The notes: generated by a model from the sequence alone, not told the origin. 64,000 nt of DNA from Gammaproteobacteria bacterium (GCA_028293765.1 JAQGOG010000097.1:62001-126000), one strand, 5' to 3'. Counted from the stretch's first letter, positions 18,372 to 27,448 are shown. Program-made: numbers and translations.

Positions 18372-18596
18372 TTATTCGGCGGGAGCGGAGGACTGTGAGG
18401 TTCGAGCGGCCCCAGCGGGCTCGTCGGCGGGCTTGGTACAAGCGACGCCGTTCGTCCCATCGTCCTGCGTCGGCGGCCGACGTTGGATGCTTGCGGTGAC
18501 TCTCAAGAGCGCGACGACGCGCCGTACCAACCGGGCGGTGACCCAAATGAGCCCCCCCGCGGTCAGCGCGATTGCACACCCGATAGCGAATGTCAT
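18372..18596 (-). CDS. Possible small membrane protein
   Basis: A 74-residue reading frame with one strong hydrophobic segment (FAIGCAIALTAGGLIWVTA) followed by a basic stretch and a polar, Pro/Ala-rich tail. The ATG at 18596 has a weak GAGAG upstream. No family is recognised. The membrane-helix-then-positive pattern is plausible for a real protein, but the frame could also be chance in high-GC DNA. Confidence 0.35.
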   Translation of the reverse strand: MTFAIGCAIALTAGGLIWVTARLVRRVVALLRVTASIQRRPPTQDDGTNGVACTKPADEPAGAARTSQSSAPAE

Positions 18597-18980
18597 TGCA
18601 TTGCTCTCGCTCAAACTTGTGCCCTGGCGTCGGTCTCTACCGGAAGTATAAGGCATCTGCGTTATATACGGTACGCCGCGACGCTACGGCGCGCGGGCGC
18701 CCGGCCCTGCACTGGAGGCTCGCGCCCGGACTCGATGCCGGGCACAAAACCAGTGTCGGCGGCAACGGCCGGGTGCATTAGCGCGCGCAGAACGCGGCGA
18801 TTCTGCTGGCAACCAGGGTCAGTTGAATCAGGTGTGCCCGGGTGCAATGGAATTCACTCGGGTGCAGTGCGGCAGGAGGTCGATCGCGAGCTGCCGGGCG
18901 ATGGGATCAGGGCGCTGGTACGTTGCTGCCGCAATCATTACATTGCTCGCTTAAGACACCTTTGCGGGACCTTGAGCGGC
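18597..18980. other. Intergenic region without recognised features
   Basis: About 380 bases before the metallo-hydrolase gene. The frame of the following gene stays open through it, but the product looks like an artefact and carries none of the fold. I see no clear promoter, repeat or RNA gene. Confidence 0.4.
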
Positions 18981-20039
18981 ATGAATGACCTGTCCGGCGA
19001 TTCGTCGCCAGCACGAGCAGTATTGACCTACCCGATGGAATCGGCACCGCTCCCCGGGCAAGCTATCGAAGTCGCGCCCGGTGTTCATTGGCTGCGAATG
19101 AACCTGCCGTTGGCGTTGAACCACATCAATCTGTGGGCGCTCGAGGATGGCGACGGCTGGACCCTCGTGGACACGGGCATGCAGACAGAGGAGATCGCCG
19201 CCGCCTGGCAGAGTGTCATTTCAGGACCGCTGGCTGACGGGACCGTAAAACGCGTCATCTGCACGCACATGCATCCGGATCACATTGGAATGGCCGGCTG
19301 GCTGACGCGGCGCTTCGGCTGCCAACTCTGGACTTCCCGCCTGGAATATCTGACCTGCCGCACGCTGGTAGCAGACACGGGGCGCGAAGCGCCCGCGGAC
19401 GCGATCCGGTTCTACCACGCGGCTGGCTGGGACGCCGAGGCGATAGAGCGTTACAAGACTCGCTTTGGTACCTTCGGCAAAATGGTTTATGCGCTGCCGG
19501 ACAGCTACCGGCGCATCGAGGACGGCGATGAGCTCCTCATCGGCGGCAGAACCTGGCGAGTCGTCGTGGGCCGTGGACACTCGCCCGAACATGTGTGCCT
19601 GTACTGTCCCGAGTTGCAGATCCTGATCTCCGGGGACCAGGTGCTGCCGAAAATCACCTCGAACGTCTCGGTCTTTCCCACTGAGCCCGACGCGGATCCT
19701 CTTACGGACTGGCTCGAGTCCCTCGCGTCGATCAGGCTCAGGGTCAGCGATGAGGTGCTCGTTCTACCTTCGCATAACCAGCCTTTTCATGGGCTGCATG
19801 CGCGTATCGGACAACTGATCCAAGGGCACGAACAGGCCTTGGTGCGCCTGAGCCAGGCGCTCTCGGAGCGCCAGACCGCTGCTGACATCTTCAGCATTCT
19901 CTTTCGCCGCCCCGTCAGCGGCGAGCTTCTGACAATGGCCACCGGAGAAAGTGTGGCGCACCTGAACTGCCTGGTCCGCCGCGGGCAGGCGCTGCGAGCG
20001 GTAGACGATGCGGGAGTGGCCTGGTACGGAAGCATCTGA
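18981..20039 (+). CDS. Metallo-beta-lactamase-fold hydrolase
   Basis: A 352-residue metallohydrolase. The metal-binding HxHxDH motif is THMHPDHIG (H96, H98, D100, H101). Further ligands are expected in GRGHSPEH and ISGDQVLP. A C-terminal helical region (about 270-350) resembles the extra domain of MBL proteins annotated as glyoxalase-II-like or thioesterase-like hydrolases. No signal peptide is seen, so it is cytoplasmic. The ATG at 18981 begins the recognisable protein; the frame upstream lacks similarity. The substrate is unknown. Confidence 0.88.
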   Translation: MNDLSGDSSPARAVLTYPMESAPLPGQAIEVAPGVHWLRMNLPLALNHINLWALEDGDGWTLVDTGMQTEEIAAAWQSVISGPLADGTVKRVICTHMHPDHIGMAGWLTRRFGCQLWTSRLEYLTCRTLVADTGREAPADAIRFYHAAGWDAEAIERYKTRFGTFGKMVYALPDSYRRIEDGDELLIGGRTWRVVVGRGHSPEHVCLYCPELQILISGDQVLPKITSNVSVFPTEPDADPLTDWLESLASIRLRVSDEVLVLPSHNQPFHGLHARIGQLIQGHEQALVRLSQALSERQTAADIFSILFRRPVSGELLTMATGESVAHLNCLVRRGQALRAVDDAGVAWYGSI

Positions 20040-20246
20040 AAGCGGATCACCCCACGAATGGGGCGGCCAGACCGCAATAGATACCTGCTCGACATCCGAA
20101 GAAAAGTGCCTCGGCGCTGCGTGCCCACAGTCGCCAGCGAAGCGCCGGTATCCTTCGCCCACTGAGCGGCCGCGAGTGCAGGCCGGCCGATGCGGATTGC
20201 AATCAATTCGAGCACACTGCGTCTGCACGCGTGAAGGGGGTGGCAA

Positions 20247-22319
20247 GTGCTCGGCTCATTTTGCAAGTTTGGCTTCGCGGCAGCCCTGATTCTGGCGGGA
20301 TGTGCGCGCAGCCAGGCGCAGCCCGGAGCGAACGGGACACCAGTCGTGGACGTAACCCAACTCGTTGGGACACCTCAAACCGGGACGCTATACCAAAGCG
20401 CTGCGCGGGCCGCCCCGACGTCGCCAGCGCATCCCGGCAAAGCGGTCTACGATAAGACCTGCGCTGCTTGTCATGACCATCCAGGCAGCAGCCGCGCGCC
20501 CGCCCTCGAGGCTCTCAAAGGCATGCGCTATGGATCGATCCACTTCGCGCTGACTGAAGGCAAAATGCAGGCGCAGGCGGTTTCTCTCACGACTGCCGAG
20601 CGAGCCTCCCTGATCGACTACCTCGTTGGGCGCAGCGTGAGCGACGATGGTTGGGTCGCGAAGATGATGTGCCCGGCGGGCCGGCGGGCGTCGAGCCTCG
20701 ACGGCTCCCCGACCGTCACCAGCTTCGGCTTCGACGAGCACAACCAGCGCCACCTCACCCGTCAGCAGGCCGGTCTTGCGACAGCGGACTTTCGCAATCT
20801 CGAGCTCGCATGGGTACTCGGGTTTCCGCAAGCCACCACGATGCGCGCGCAGGCCGCGGTTGTCGGCTCGACAGTGTTCCTGCCAGTGTCGCATTCCGGA
20901 CAGCTCTACGCCATTGACGTTTCGTCCGCCAAGCCCTGTTTCAGATGGGTCTACACTAATGACATTCCGCTGCGAACCGGCGCGGCTTACGGCGTGCTAC
21001 CGGGGTCAGGCAGAAAGGTACTGATCTTCGGCGACATTGCCCCTCTCGTTCACATGATCGATGCCAGCACGGGCGAAGAGATCTGGCACCAGTCCGTGCG
21101 TCTGACTTCGCTTTCGAATGGCACCGGCACACCGGTACTGCATGGCAGCCGCGTCTATGTGCCCCTCTCGGCATCCGAAATCAACTTCGGTGCGGACGAA
21201 AAGCACGAGTGCTGCACGACACACGGCGCAGTGTTCGCGCTGGACGCGCTTACCGGGCACGTCGTGTGGGCGGCCCACACGATGAAAGACGCCCGTCCTA
21301 TTCGGGATCGAGGTGACGGGAAAATGATTTGGGGACCGTCCGGCGCGCCCATCTGGAACTCACCGTCAATCGATGAGAAGCGCGGCCTACTCTACGTGGG
21401 TACTGGCGAGGCTACGTCAGAACCTGCCGAGCCGACCACCGACGCCATTCTCGCACTCGATCTCACCACCGGCGCCGTTCGCTGGCGCTTCCAGGCTACC
21501 GCCAACGATATCTTCCTCACCGGCTGCATGAATAAGCGTGACGGCCTCAACTGCCCGAAGGATAGCGTGTTCCTCGACGCGGATTTCGGAGCGTCTACTA
21601 TTCTTGTGAATCGCCCAAACGGTCGTGACATCATTCTCGCCGGCCAAAAGTCGAGCACGCTGTGGGCGCTGGACCCAGACAAGGGCACAGTGCTCTGGAG
21701 TCGCAACTTTGGCCCTGGGTCTATTACTGGCGGAATTCATTGGGGAATTGCGTTCGATGGCAGGCGCGTGTTCGCACCGATAAGCGTGTTACCCGGCCCA
21801 GATGGCAAGCCGGGTCCCGGGCAGATCGCTGGCCTGCACGCCATCAATGTCGACACGGGCAAGGTCGAATGGTCTTTCGAAGCCAAACCAGACTGCACGG
21901 GCGACCGACCGAAGCGCGTGAAGAACTGCGCCGGCGGCATCGGCCTCTCCGGTGCGCCAACAGTAGTCGATGGGGCCGTTCTGGCCGGCAGCCTCGACGG
22001 CTTCCTGCGCGCGTTCGATGCCAGCAGCGGCGAGTTGCTCTTCCAATATGACACGGCGCGCGACTTCGCTACGACCAACGGCGTTCCAGGCAAAGGTGGC
22101 GCCATCGACAATGCATCCATCGTGGCCGCCAACGGCTACGTGTTCGTCAATTCCGGCTATGGACTGTTTGCTACGCAAACTCCAGGCAACATATTGCTTG
22201 CTTTCCGTCCAAAGAGACCGGTCACATCACCAAACGGCGTGAGACGAGCCGGTTCCGCTGGTTCATCACAGCCGCACCTTCATCCATCCCGGACCGTGGT
22301 GCGCTCGCCGCCGAGTTGA
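20247..22319 (+). CDS. Cytochrome-c/PQQ-type beta-propeller dehydrogenase (polyvinyl-alcohol-dehydrogenase-like)
   Basis: A 690-residue lipoprotein quinohaemoprotein. The N-terminus has lipobox LAGC. A short cytochrome c domain follows with CAACH (72-76). The rest is a PQQ-type propeller with repeated blades (VFALDALTGHVVW, ILALDLTTGAVRWRF, LWALDPDKGTVLW, LHAINVDTGKVEW). The order haem then propeller matches polyvinyl-alcohol dehydrogenase (cytochrome), not methanol dehydrogenase. It probably oxidises secondary alcohols in the periplasm and passes electrons to the respiratory chain. The start is GTG with AAGGGGG upstream. The last 30 residues look atypical and overlap the decayed sigma gene on the other strand. 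Confidence 0.85.
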   Translation: MLGSFCKFGFAAALILAGCARSQAQPGANGTPVVDVTQLVGTPQTGTLYQSAARAAPTSPAHPGKAVYDKTCAACHDHPGSSRAPALEALKGMRYGSIHFALTEGKMQAQAVSLTTAERASLIDYLVGRSVSDDGWVAKMMCPAGRRASSLDGSPTVTSFGFDEHNQRHLTRQQAGLATADFRNLELAWVLGFPQATTMRAQAAVVGSTVFLPVSHSGQLYAIDVSSAKPCFRWVYTNDIPLRTGAAYGVLPGSGRKVLIFGDIAPLVHMIDASTGEEIWHQSVRLTSLSNGTGTPVLHGSRVYVPLSASEINFGADEKHECCTTHGAVFALDALTGHVVWAAHTMKDARPIRDRGDGKMIWGPSGAPIWNSPSIDEKRGLLYVGTGEATSEPAEPTTDAILALDLTTGAVRWRFQATANDIFLTGCMNKRDGLNCPKDSVFLDADFGASTILVNRPNGRDIILAGQKSSTLWALDPDKGTVLWSRNFGPGSITGGIHWGIAFDGRRVFAPISVLPGPDGKPGPGQIAGLHAINVDTGKVEWSFEAKPDCTGDRPKRVKNCAGGIGLSGAPTVVDGAVLAGSLDGFLRAFDASSGELLFQYDTARDFATTNGVPGKGGAIDNASIVAANGYVFVNSGYGLFATQTPGNILLAFRPKRPVTSPNGVRRAGSAGSSQPHLHPSRTVVRSPPS

Positions 22320-22575
22320 TTTAGGCGGGCTTGCAGGAACCGACGCTCGGCGGGCTGGCGCGCCAACTCGAGGGCGCGTTGGTAGGAGCCACGCGCCGCC
22401 TCGGCGAGGCCGAGCCGCCGCTGCATGTCAGCGCGCGCTGCGTGCGCCAGATGCAAGTCCTTCAGTCGCCGCATAGCCCTCATTGAATATCAGCCAGATG
22501 ACCTGCAACGCACTCTCGAGCCGTGCTGGCAGCTCCTCTGCGCGGGCGGGAACCTCGTAGGGAATAGCGTGATCG
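22280..22575 (-). pseudogene. Remnant of an ECF sigma factor gene (internal deletion, frameshift)
   Basis: Two pieces of an ECF42-type sigma factor survive in different frames. The first (about 22440-22575) reads AIPYEVPARAEELPARLESA and then LQVIWLIFNEGYAATEG, equal to the middle of the intact gene at 24646-25944. The second (22280-22483) reads HAARADMQRRLGLAEAARGS and ERRFLQARLNQL, equal to the extreme C-terminus of the family. The 150 or more residues normally between them are missing, and so is the DNA-binding N-terminus. It overlaps the 3' end of the quinoprotein gene. Confidence 0.75.
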
Positions 22576-22716
22576 CGGCCAGTGTCATCGTATGCGACGC
22601 ACCGTCGTGGACCCCTCAATCCGTCGATATTGGATGTGTCCGGTCGGCCAGTGCTCGGCAACACTCGCCGGCGCCGCGTCGCTGTGCATCCTCGACCTTC
22701 GAAATCCGGAGATACC

Positions 22717-23172
22717 ATGAAATCGATCCTTCTCGCCGCTGCGCTGCTGTCGATGGGCCACACTATGCTGTACGCCGCCGAGCCCGCAACCGCGCCAAAG
22801 ACCGGGTCGGTTGCCGAACCGGCGCCTCTTCCCGAAAGCGCAATCGAGATCTTTCGAATCGCGCCCGGCCAGCACGAGGGCTTCCTAAAGATGCTGGCGG
22901 AAACCGAAGCGGCCATGGCGCAGGCCGGCCTGCAACCTGACCAGCTCTACATCCACGAGGACGGCGCGAGTTGGGACTTCATCCTGGTGAAGGTCAAGGG
23001 ACAGGACGAGAAGAAGTGGAAGGTCGCCTCGGACATCCTGCGCAAGCAGGGGCATCCCACCGGACCGGACTATTTCTTCACGATCCGCAAGATGATCGCC
23101 GAACACACCGACACCACCGCGATCGGCCCGACGACCGCGACGGCGTATCTGGCAACTCGCAAGACGAAATGA
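22717..23172 (+). CDS. Secreted protein of unknown function
   Basis: A 151-residue protein with a Sec signal (SILLAAALLSMGHTMLYAAE). The mature part has an alpha-beta pattern (AIEIFRIAPGQHEGFLKMLA, then DGASWDFILVKVKG), which could be a dimeric ferredoxin-like fold such as an ABM or EthD-type domain. No catalytic motif is recognised. The ATG has GGAG six bases upstream. The frame upstream to 22582 is not used because the signal begins here. Confidence 0.7.
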   Translation: MKSILLAAALLSMGHTMLYAAEPATAPKTGSVAEPAPLPESAIEIFRIAPGQHEGFLKMLAETEAAMAQAGLQPDQLYIHEDGASWDFILVKVKGQDEKKWKVASDILRKQGHPTGPDYFFTIRKMIAEHTDTTAIGPTTATAYLATRKTK

Positions 23173-23260
23173 GCGGTGAAGACTTGGCAAGTATTCCCTG
23201 AGCGGACATTGGCCCACCCCGAGGCGTCATAGTGTTGAACGGGGCGTCAGAATGCGCCCT

Positions 23261-24331
23261 TCAGCGCCTTGAACCCTGCGCGGACCCGAGCAGATCCTGC
23301 AGCGCCTCATCCAAGTGCGGATAACTAAAGCGGAACCCTGAGGCAAGAGCTCGCGTAGGAACTACGCGTTGCCCGTCCACAAGGAGCTGCGCCATCTCCC
23401 CGGCTCCCGCACGCACTGCCATCGCAGGTACTCGCAACCACAAGGGACGATGAAGCGTTCGCGCGATCGCACGCTGCATTTGCACCTGGGTTACAGCCTC
23501 CGGAGAAACTGCGTTCACGACACCCCGCAGTTCGGGCGTAGCGAGCGCGAACTCGAACAAACCAATCAGGTCATCGATGTGAATCCATGACATCCATTGT
23601 CCGCCGCTGCCCAACACGGCTCCCAGACCGAGGCGCACGGGTACGGCAAGCTGAGGGAGCGCTCCCCCGTCACGGCCCAGGACGAGCCCGATGCGCAGTT
23701 TTACGACGCGCGCTCCTACGCGGTCCGCCGCGTCCGCAGCGGCTTCCCAGTCCTGGCACAGCTGCGATTGAAAGATCGGCTGCGGACCGTCCTCCTCGTC
23801 CACAGGCTTATCACCGCGGATGCCGTAATAGCCAACGGCGCTCGCGCTGATGAAACTCAGAGATGAACGTTGGAGCCGCGCGCATAGATACACCAGGGCC
23901 CGCGTAGTCCCGACGCGACTGACACGGAGCTCGTGCCGGCGCGCTCGTGTCCAAGGCAAACCCAGAATCGGCGCACCCGCAAGATTTACGATCGCATCGA
24001 TGCGAGTGTCCGGCCCCACCTCGCCAATACTCGTGACAATGCTCACGTGCGGACCGAAACGATCCAGTGCCCGGTCGGCATCCCGGGTTAGGACCAAGAC
24101 GTGGTCACCGCGCGCGACCAGGTGTCGAACGAGATGACCGCCGATGAATCCGGTGGCACCGCTTACCAACACTGTTCGGGCGCTCGGGCTCGTTCCTACC
24201 GTAATCGGCACACGCACCCACTCCGGGGAACGGCGCTTGCGCAACAGGGCGCCGATTGCCTTGAACGAGCGCACGAGGGATGCGGCGCCATCCGGCCAAC
24301 GATGTTGAATAATCGCCATTCGCCATTCCAC
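23261..24331 (-). CDS. TIGR01777-family NAD(P)-dependent epimerase (SDR39U1/YfcH-like)
   Basis: A Rossmann-fold protein. The nucleotide-binding motif is VLVSGATGFIGGHLVRHLVA, then VNLAGAPI, the family hallmark SASAVGYYG and a C-terminal DUF1731-like block (VPAMAVRAGAGEMAQLLVDG). Length is slightly above the usual 300 residues because about 50 residues precede the fold. The true start may be the internal ATG at 24319 or a later GTG. The physiological substrate of this family is unknown. It is cytoplasmic and has no obvious operon partner. Confidence 0.87.
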   Translation of the reverse strand: MEWRMAIIQHRWPDGAASLVRSFKAIGALLRKRRSPEWVRVPITVGTSPSARTVLVSGATGFIGGHLVRHLVARGDHVLVLTRDADRALDRFGPHVSIVTSIGEVGPDTRIDAIVNLAGAPILGLPWTRARRHELRVSRVGTTRALVYLCARLQRSSLSFISASAVGYYGIRGDKPVDEEDGPQPIFQSQLCQDWEAAADAADRVGARVVKLRIGLVLGRDGGALPQLAVPVRLGLGAVLGSGGQWMSWIHIDDLIGLFEFALATPELRGVVNAVSPEAVTQVQMQRAIARTLHRPLWLRVPAMAVRAGAGEMAQLLVDGQRVVPTRALASGFRFSYPHLDEALQDLLGSAQGSRR

Positions 24332-24645
24332 GTGACGCCGCTATCGGCCGGGCCTACGTGAACGACCGCCGGTACCGGCAATCCAGCCTGTGGCACGAGC
24401 TTCGCGCGCTGTGGCGGGCCGGCTGGCCGCGCCGCGTTGACTCAGGTGGCGCTTCGGGAGCGCCCCGCCGGGCTGGCGAATCGAACGTCGAGATAGTCTA
24501 CGCCACGCGCCGTGCGCCGGACATCGTCCGAAAGGCGCTAACGCCCCAGCCCGATGTCCGGCACCAGCCTGAGTTCGACTGCGCGCCCGGCCGCATGCCG
24601 CCGTAGCACAGCAGATTGCGGACATCCTCCAACGCTTCCGTCAAC
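24332..24645. other. Intergenic region between epimerase and sigma-factor genes
   Basis: About 310 bases; short frames on both strands show no recognisable protein. It contains the inverted repeat at 24517-24561. Since the sigma gene ends here and the epimerase starts here, it could hold a terminator and a promoter. Confidence 0.4.
24517..24561. repeat. Nested inverted repeat (possible hairpin)
   Basis: Outer arms CCGGACATCG (24517-24526) and CGATGTCCGG (24552-24561) are perfect complements. Between them lies a smaller hairpin GGCG-CTAA-CGCC (24534-24545). It is 85 bases beyond the sigma gene stop and has no T-run on either side, so it may be a structured element rather than a simple terminator. 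Confidence 0.5.
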
Positions 24646-25944
24646 TCACGAGCGCATGACGCGGGTCGCGCGCTCCAAGAGCAGTCTGCGCTCGCGTGCG
24701 TTACGCGATAGCGATGCGGCGTGCTCGAATTCATCTCTCGCCTCAGCGTGTCGACCGAGCTTCTCCAACAGATCCCCGCGCACCGTGGGAAGCAGGTGAT
24801 AATCCTTCAGCGACGCCTCGCCGAGCAGCGTGTCCACGATCTCGAGCCCCGCGACTGGCCCGAACGCCATCGCAACGGCAACCGCCCGATTCAACTCAAC
24901 GATCGGTGAGGGTGTCAGAACGATCAGCGCAGCGTAAAGCGCCGCGATTCGCTGCCAATCCGTCGCCTCAGCCGTGAGCGCTCGCGCATGACACGCTGCG
25001 ATTTCCGCCTGCAAAACATATGATGCCGGTGCGATGGCGAATGTCGCGAAAGCGGGAGGTCGCGCGCCGTTGAGTATTGCCGCGCGTTTCAGAGCCGCGA
25101 GACCACGGTGAATCAGCAATTGATCCCAACGCGATCGATCCTGCTCGAGCAGGAGCACAGGGTTGCCGGAAGGGTCGGCTCTTGCCCGCAGGCGCGATGC
25201 CTGGATTTCCATCAGGGCCACGAGACCGTGCACCTCCGGCTCGCTTGGAGCCAGCTCCGCCAGGATGCGCCCGAGGCGCAGCGCGTCCTCGCACAGCACC
25301 GGCCTGACCCAATCGTCGCCGGCCGTCGCGGAATAGCCTTCGTTGAAAATGAGATAAATGACCTGCAGCACGGACAGGAGTCGTTCGGAAAGCTGGGCAC
25401 CCTGCGGAATCTCGAAGGGTACCTTCGCGTCCGACAGAGTCCGTTTCGCACGCACGATGCGCTGTGCCATCGTTGGCTCCGGCACCAGGAACGCACGCGC
25501 AATCTCGTCCGTAGCGAGCCCGCCAATGAGGCGCAGTGTCAGCGCGACTCGCGCCTCAGGTGAGAGTACGGGATGACACGTAGTGAACATGAGACGCAGA
25601 AGGTCGTCTTCGACGTCCTCTTCAAAATCCGGATTGAGTTCGAGGCCGGCGGTCGTTTGCCCGACCTCGAGCTCATGAGCGAGTTGCTCGTGTTTGCGTT
25701 GGACGAGCGTCTTGCGACGCAATTCGTCAATTGCGCGGTTTTTTGCAGCGGCCATGAGCCACGCACCCGGCTTGTCCGGGATACCCGACTCGGGCCATTG
25801 TTCCAGGGCAGCGACAAATGCGTCCTGAGCAAGCTCCTCGGCACGACCGACGTCGCGCACGAGTCGGGCCAGTCCCGCGATGAGTCTGGCGGATTCAATC
25901 CGCCAGACCGCATCGACCACACTATGCGTATCGGATTCCTTCAT
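24646..25944 (-). CDS. ECF sigma factor with C-terminal TPR-like extension (ECF42 type)
   Basis: A 432-residue sigma factor. Sigma region 2 includes AEELAQDAFVAALEQWP and PGAWLMAAAKNRAIDELRR; region 4 is in ALTLRLIGGLATDEIARAFL. The long C-terminal extension begins around LQVIYLIFNEGYSATAGD (DUF6596) and ends in a TPR-like repeat (LLPTVRGDLLEKLGRHAEAR). This layout is that of ECF42, whose members use the extension for control in place of an anti-sigma factor and sit beside DGPF/YCII proteins. Exactly such a gene lies 116 bases upstream. Targets are likely to include that gene. Confidence 0.93.
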   Translation of the reverse strand: MKESDTHSVVDAVWRIESARLIAGLARLVRDVGRAEELAQDAFVAALEQWPESGIPDKPGAWLMAAAKNRAIDELRRKTLVQRKHEQLAHELEVGQTTAGLELNPDFEEDVEDDLLRLMFTTCHPVLSPEARVALTLRLIGGLATDEIARAFLVPEPTMAQRIVRAKRTLSDAKVPFEIPQGAQLSERLLSVLQVIYLIFNEGYSATAGDDWVRPVLCEDALRLGRILAELAPSEPEVHGLVALMEIQASRLRARADPSGNPVLLLEQDRSRWDQLLIHRGLAALKRAAILNGARPPAFATFAIAPASYVLQAEIAACHARALTAEATDWQRIAALYAALIVLTPSPIVELNRAVAVAMAFGPVAGLEIVDTLLGEASLKDYHLLPTVRGDLLEKLGRHAEARDEFEHAASLSRNARERRLLLERATRVMRS

Positions 25945-26060
25945 AGCCTCCGATCACAGCATCGACATCCTCCTGGCGCAAGCTCGCGACCTGCGCGGCC
26001 ACAAAGTCTCAAACCGCCCGACCCGCCCCGTCGGACGTAGCGGTGGCTCCTACGCCGCCC

Positions 26061-26489
26061 TCACTTCCCCGTCTGCCTCGCGTGTTGCGCCTGCATTTCG
26101 GGGAATTTCGCCGCCGCTTCCTGCACGTCCGGCGGGAAGTCCGCAAACTCCTGCACTTGGCGGATTTCGATGATCTCGTTCTCGCCACCGGGGCAACGCA
26201 TTGCCCACTGAATCGCCTCTTCCTTCGATTTCACCTGGATCATCCAGTAGCCGCCAACGACTTCCTTCGCTTCGGCGTAGGGGCCGTCGGTGACCTTAGG
26301 TTTACCGCCAGCGAAGGAAACGCGGGCGCCCATGGAGGGCGGGTGCAAACCGTCGAGCGCGAGCAGGACCCCGGCTTTCTGCAGCGCCTCGTTGTACTTC
26401 ATCATTCCCTCGACCGCTTTCGCGTCCGGCATCGTGCCGGGGCTGGCCTGTTCGTACCCCTTTGGGATCATGATCATCATGAATCGCAT
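26061..26489 (-). CDS. YCII/DGPF-domain protein, partner of the ECF42 sigma factor
   Basis: A 142-residue protein with the diagnostic motif VTDGPYAEAKEVVGGYWMI (the DGPF-type signature) preceded by ARVSFAGGKPK. It has a ferredoxin-like alpha-beta fold and is cytoplasmic. The ATG has a strong AGGAGG ribosome site. It is the first gene of a likely two-gene unit with the sigma factor. The biochemical function of the family is not established. Confidence 0.92.
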   Translation of the reverse strand: MRFMMIMIPKGYEQASPGTMPDAKAVEGMMKYNEALQKAGVLLALDGLHPPSMGARVSFAGGKPKVTDGPYAEAKEVVGGYWMIQVKSKEEAIQWAMRCPGGENEIIEIRQVQEFADFPPDVQEAAAKFPEMQAQHARQTGK

Positions 26490-26516
26490 TCGTGTCTCCT
26501 CCTATGAAGCGGAACG

Positions 26517-26540
26517 CGGCGGTCGGAATTCGAACCGCCG
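26517..26540. promoter_or_regulatory. Inverted repeat upstream of the YCII gene
   Basis: CGGCGGT (26517-26523) and ACCGCCG (26534-26540) are perfect complements separated by ten bases, 28 bases before the YCII start. It could be an operator or a 5'-leader hairpin. There is no direct evidence of function. Confidence 0.35.
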
Positions 26541-26749
26541 GGAACGCTCGCTCTATGGTGACGTCGAAAGGGAAGCGCCCGGATCGACACGTCGATTCGA
26601 ATAATTTATGGGGATAGCGCCGTTCACCGGGATGCCGGAATCAGAGCTGCGGTGCACGGCTGGCTTACGCACCTGGCAGCACCTTCCGGCAGCGACCGGA
26701 AAATTCTGCAACGCCCGTAAGCGTTGCGAAGCGCGCGGCGAACAGCCTT

Positions 26750-27448
26750 CTAAAAGCGCAACCCCGCTCTGATCGGCAGGAAGTCCGACTTGCGATCGTT
26801 TGGATCGAGGCGCATGTAGCGGGCATCTACAAAGAACGAAGCCCGCCCCCCAAGCGCAAACTCCAGGCCGAAGCCGGCGTTGCGAGCGAAATGCCACTGA
26901 CTCGTATTGCGCGCGACGATGGCGTCCGCTCCGATGTATCCCGGGTAGCAGTCTCCCCACCAATCGCAGAGGTAGCCACCGACGACCTGCTGCTGCCGGT
27001 AGGTGATCTGTTGCTTATACCATCCGCCACCGGCGACCAAGTACCCCCTGACACGCGCTCCAAGGCGGAAATCGATCTCAAGATCCACATCGCCGCCCCA
27101 CATTCGGACGGTTCCATTGTCGACCGGCGTTTGGTAGAACGCCGCCGCCTGACTCAACAACGGCGTTCTGGCGCTGAAATGGTTATAGCTCCCGTCGAGC
27201 CGCAGCCCAAGCGGCAGCTGAGAACTGGGGTACCACGTCAATCCAGCCCCAACGTTCCAGCCATTATCGAGCTCTGTCGCGCTCGTCCGCTGGGTAATGG
27301 TACCGCCGCCATCGAAGTGAAAACGGAACGGGTGGTATTGGAAGGACGTTGCTTCGGACGGCCACCCAGGCCCTTCATACTGCGCCATCGCGGGCACGGC
27401 GAGCGCGAGCAGCAACACTGCAACCGGTGCTCCGACAAGCGTCTTCAT
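26750..27448 (-). CDS. Outer-membrane beta-barrel protein, OmpA-like size
   Basis: A 232-residue protein with a Sec signal (TLVGAPVAVLLLALAVPAMA). It has repeated amphipathic strands (FHFDGGGTITQR, GLRLDGSYNHFSA, GGDVDLEIDFRLGARVRGYL) and the terminal GLRF that marks barrels for assembly. An eight-strand barrel is likely. It is clearly paralogous to the C-terminal half of the protein at 53331-54347: both have DNGWNxGxGLTWxPSS, GGDVDLxxDxRxGxRV and a shared C-terminal strand. The start at 27448 is the ATG of the signal peptide; an ATG four codons earlier is possible. Confidence 0.82.
   Translation of the reverse strand: MKTLVGAPVAVLLLALAVPAMAQYEGPGWPSEATSFQYHPFRFHFDGGGTITQRTSATELDNGWNVGAGLTWYPSSQLPLGLRLDGSYNHFSARTPLLSQAAAFYQTPVDNGTVRMWGGDVDLEIDFRLGARVRGYLVAGGGWYKQQITYRQQQVVGGYLCDWWGDCYPGYIGADAIVARNTSQWHFARNAGFGLEFALGGRASFFVDARYMRLDPNDRKSDFLPIRAGLRF

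Noticed and set aside
18483-18980. N-terminal extension of the metallo-hydrolase
   Set aside because: It carries no recognisable fold and part of it is antisense to a possible small membrane protein. The protein is complete from 18981.
26517-26540. Possible tRNA T-loop (TTCGAA near an inverted repeat)
   Set aside because: No acceptor stem, anticodon arm or CCA end could be drawn around it.
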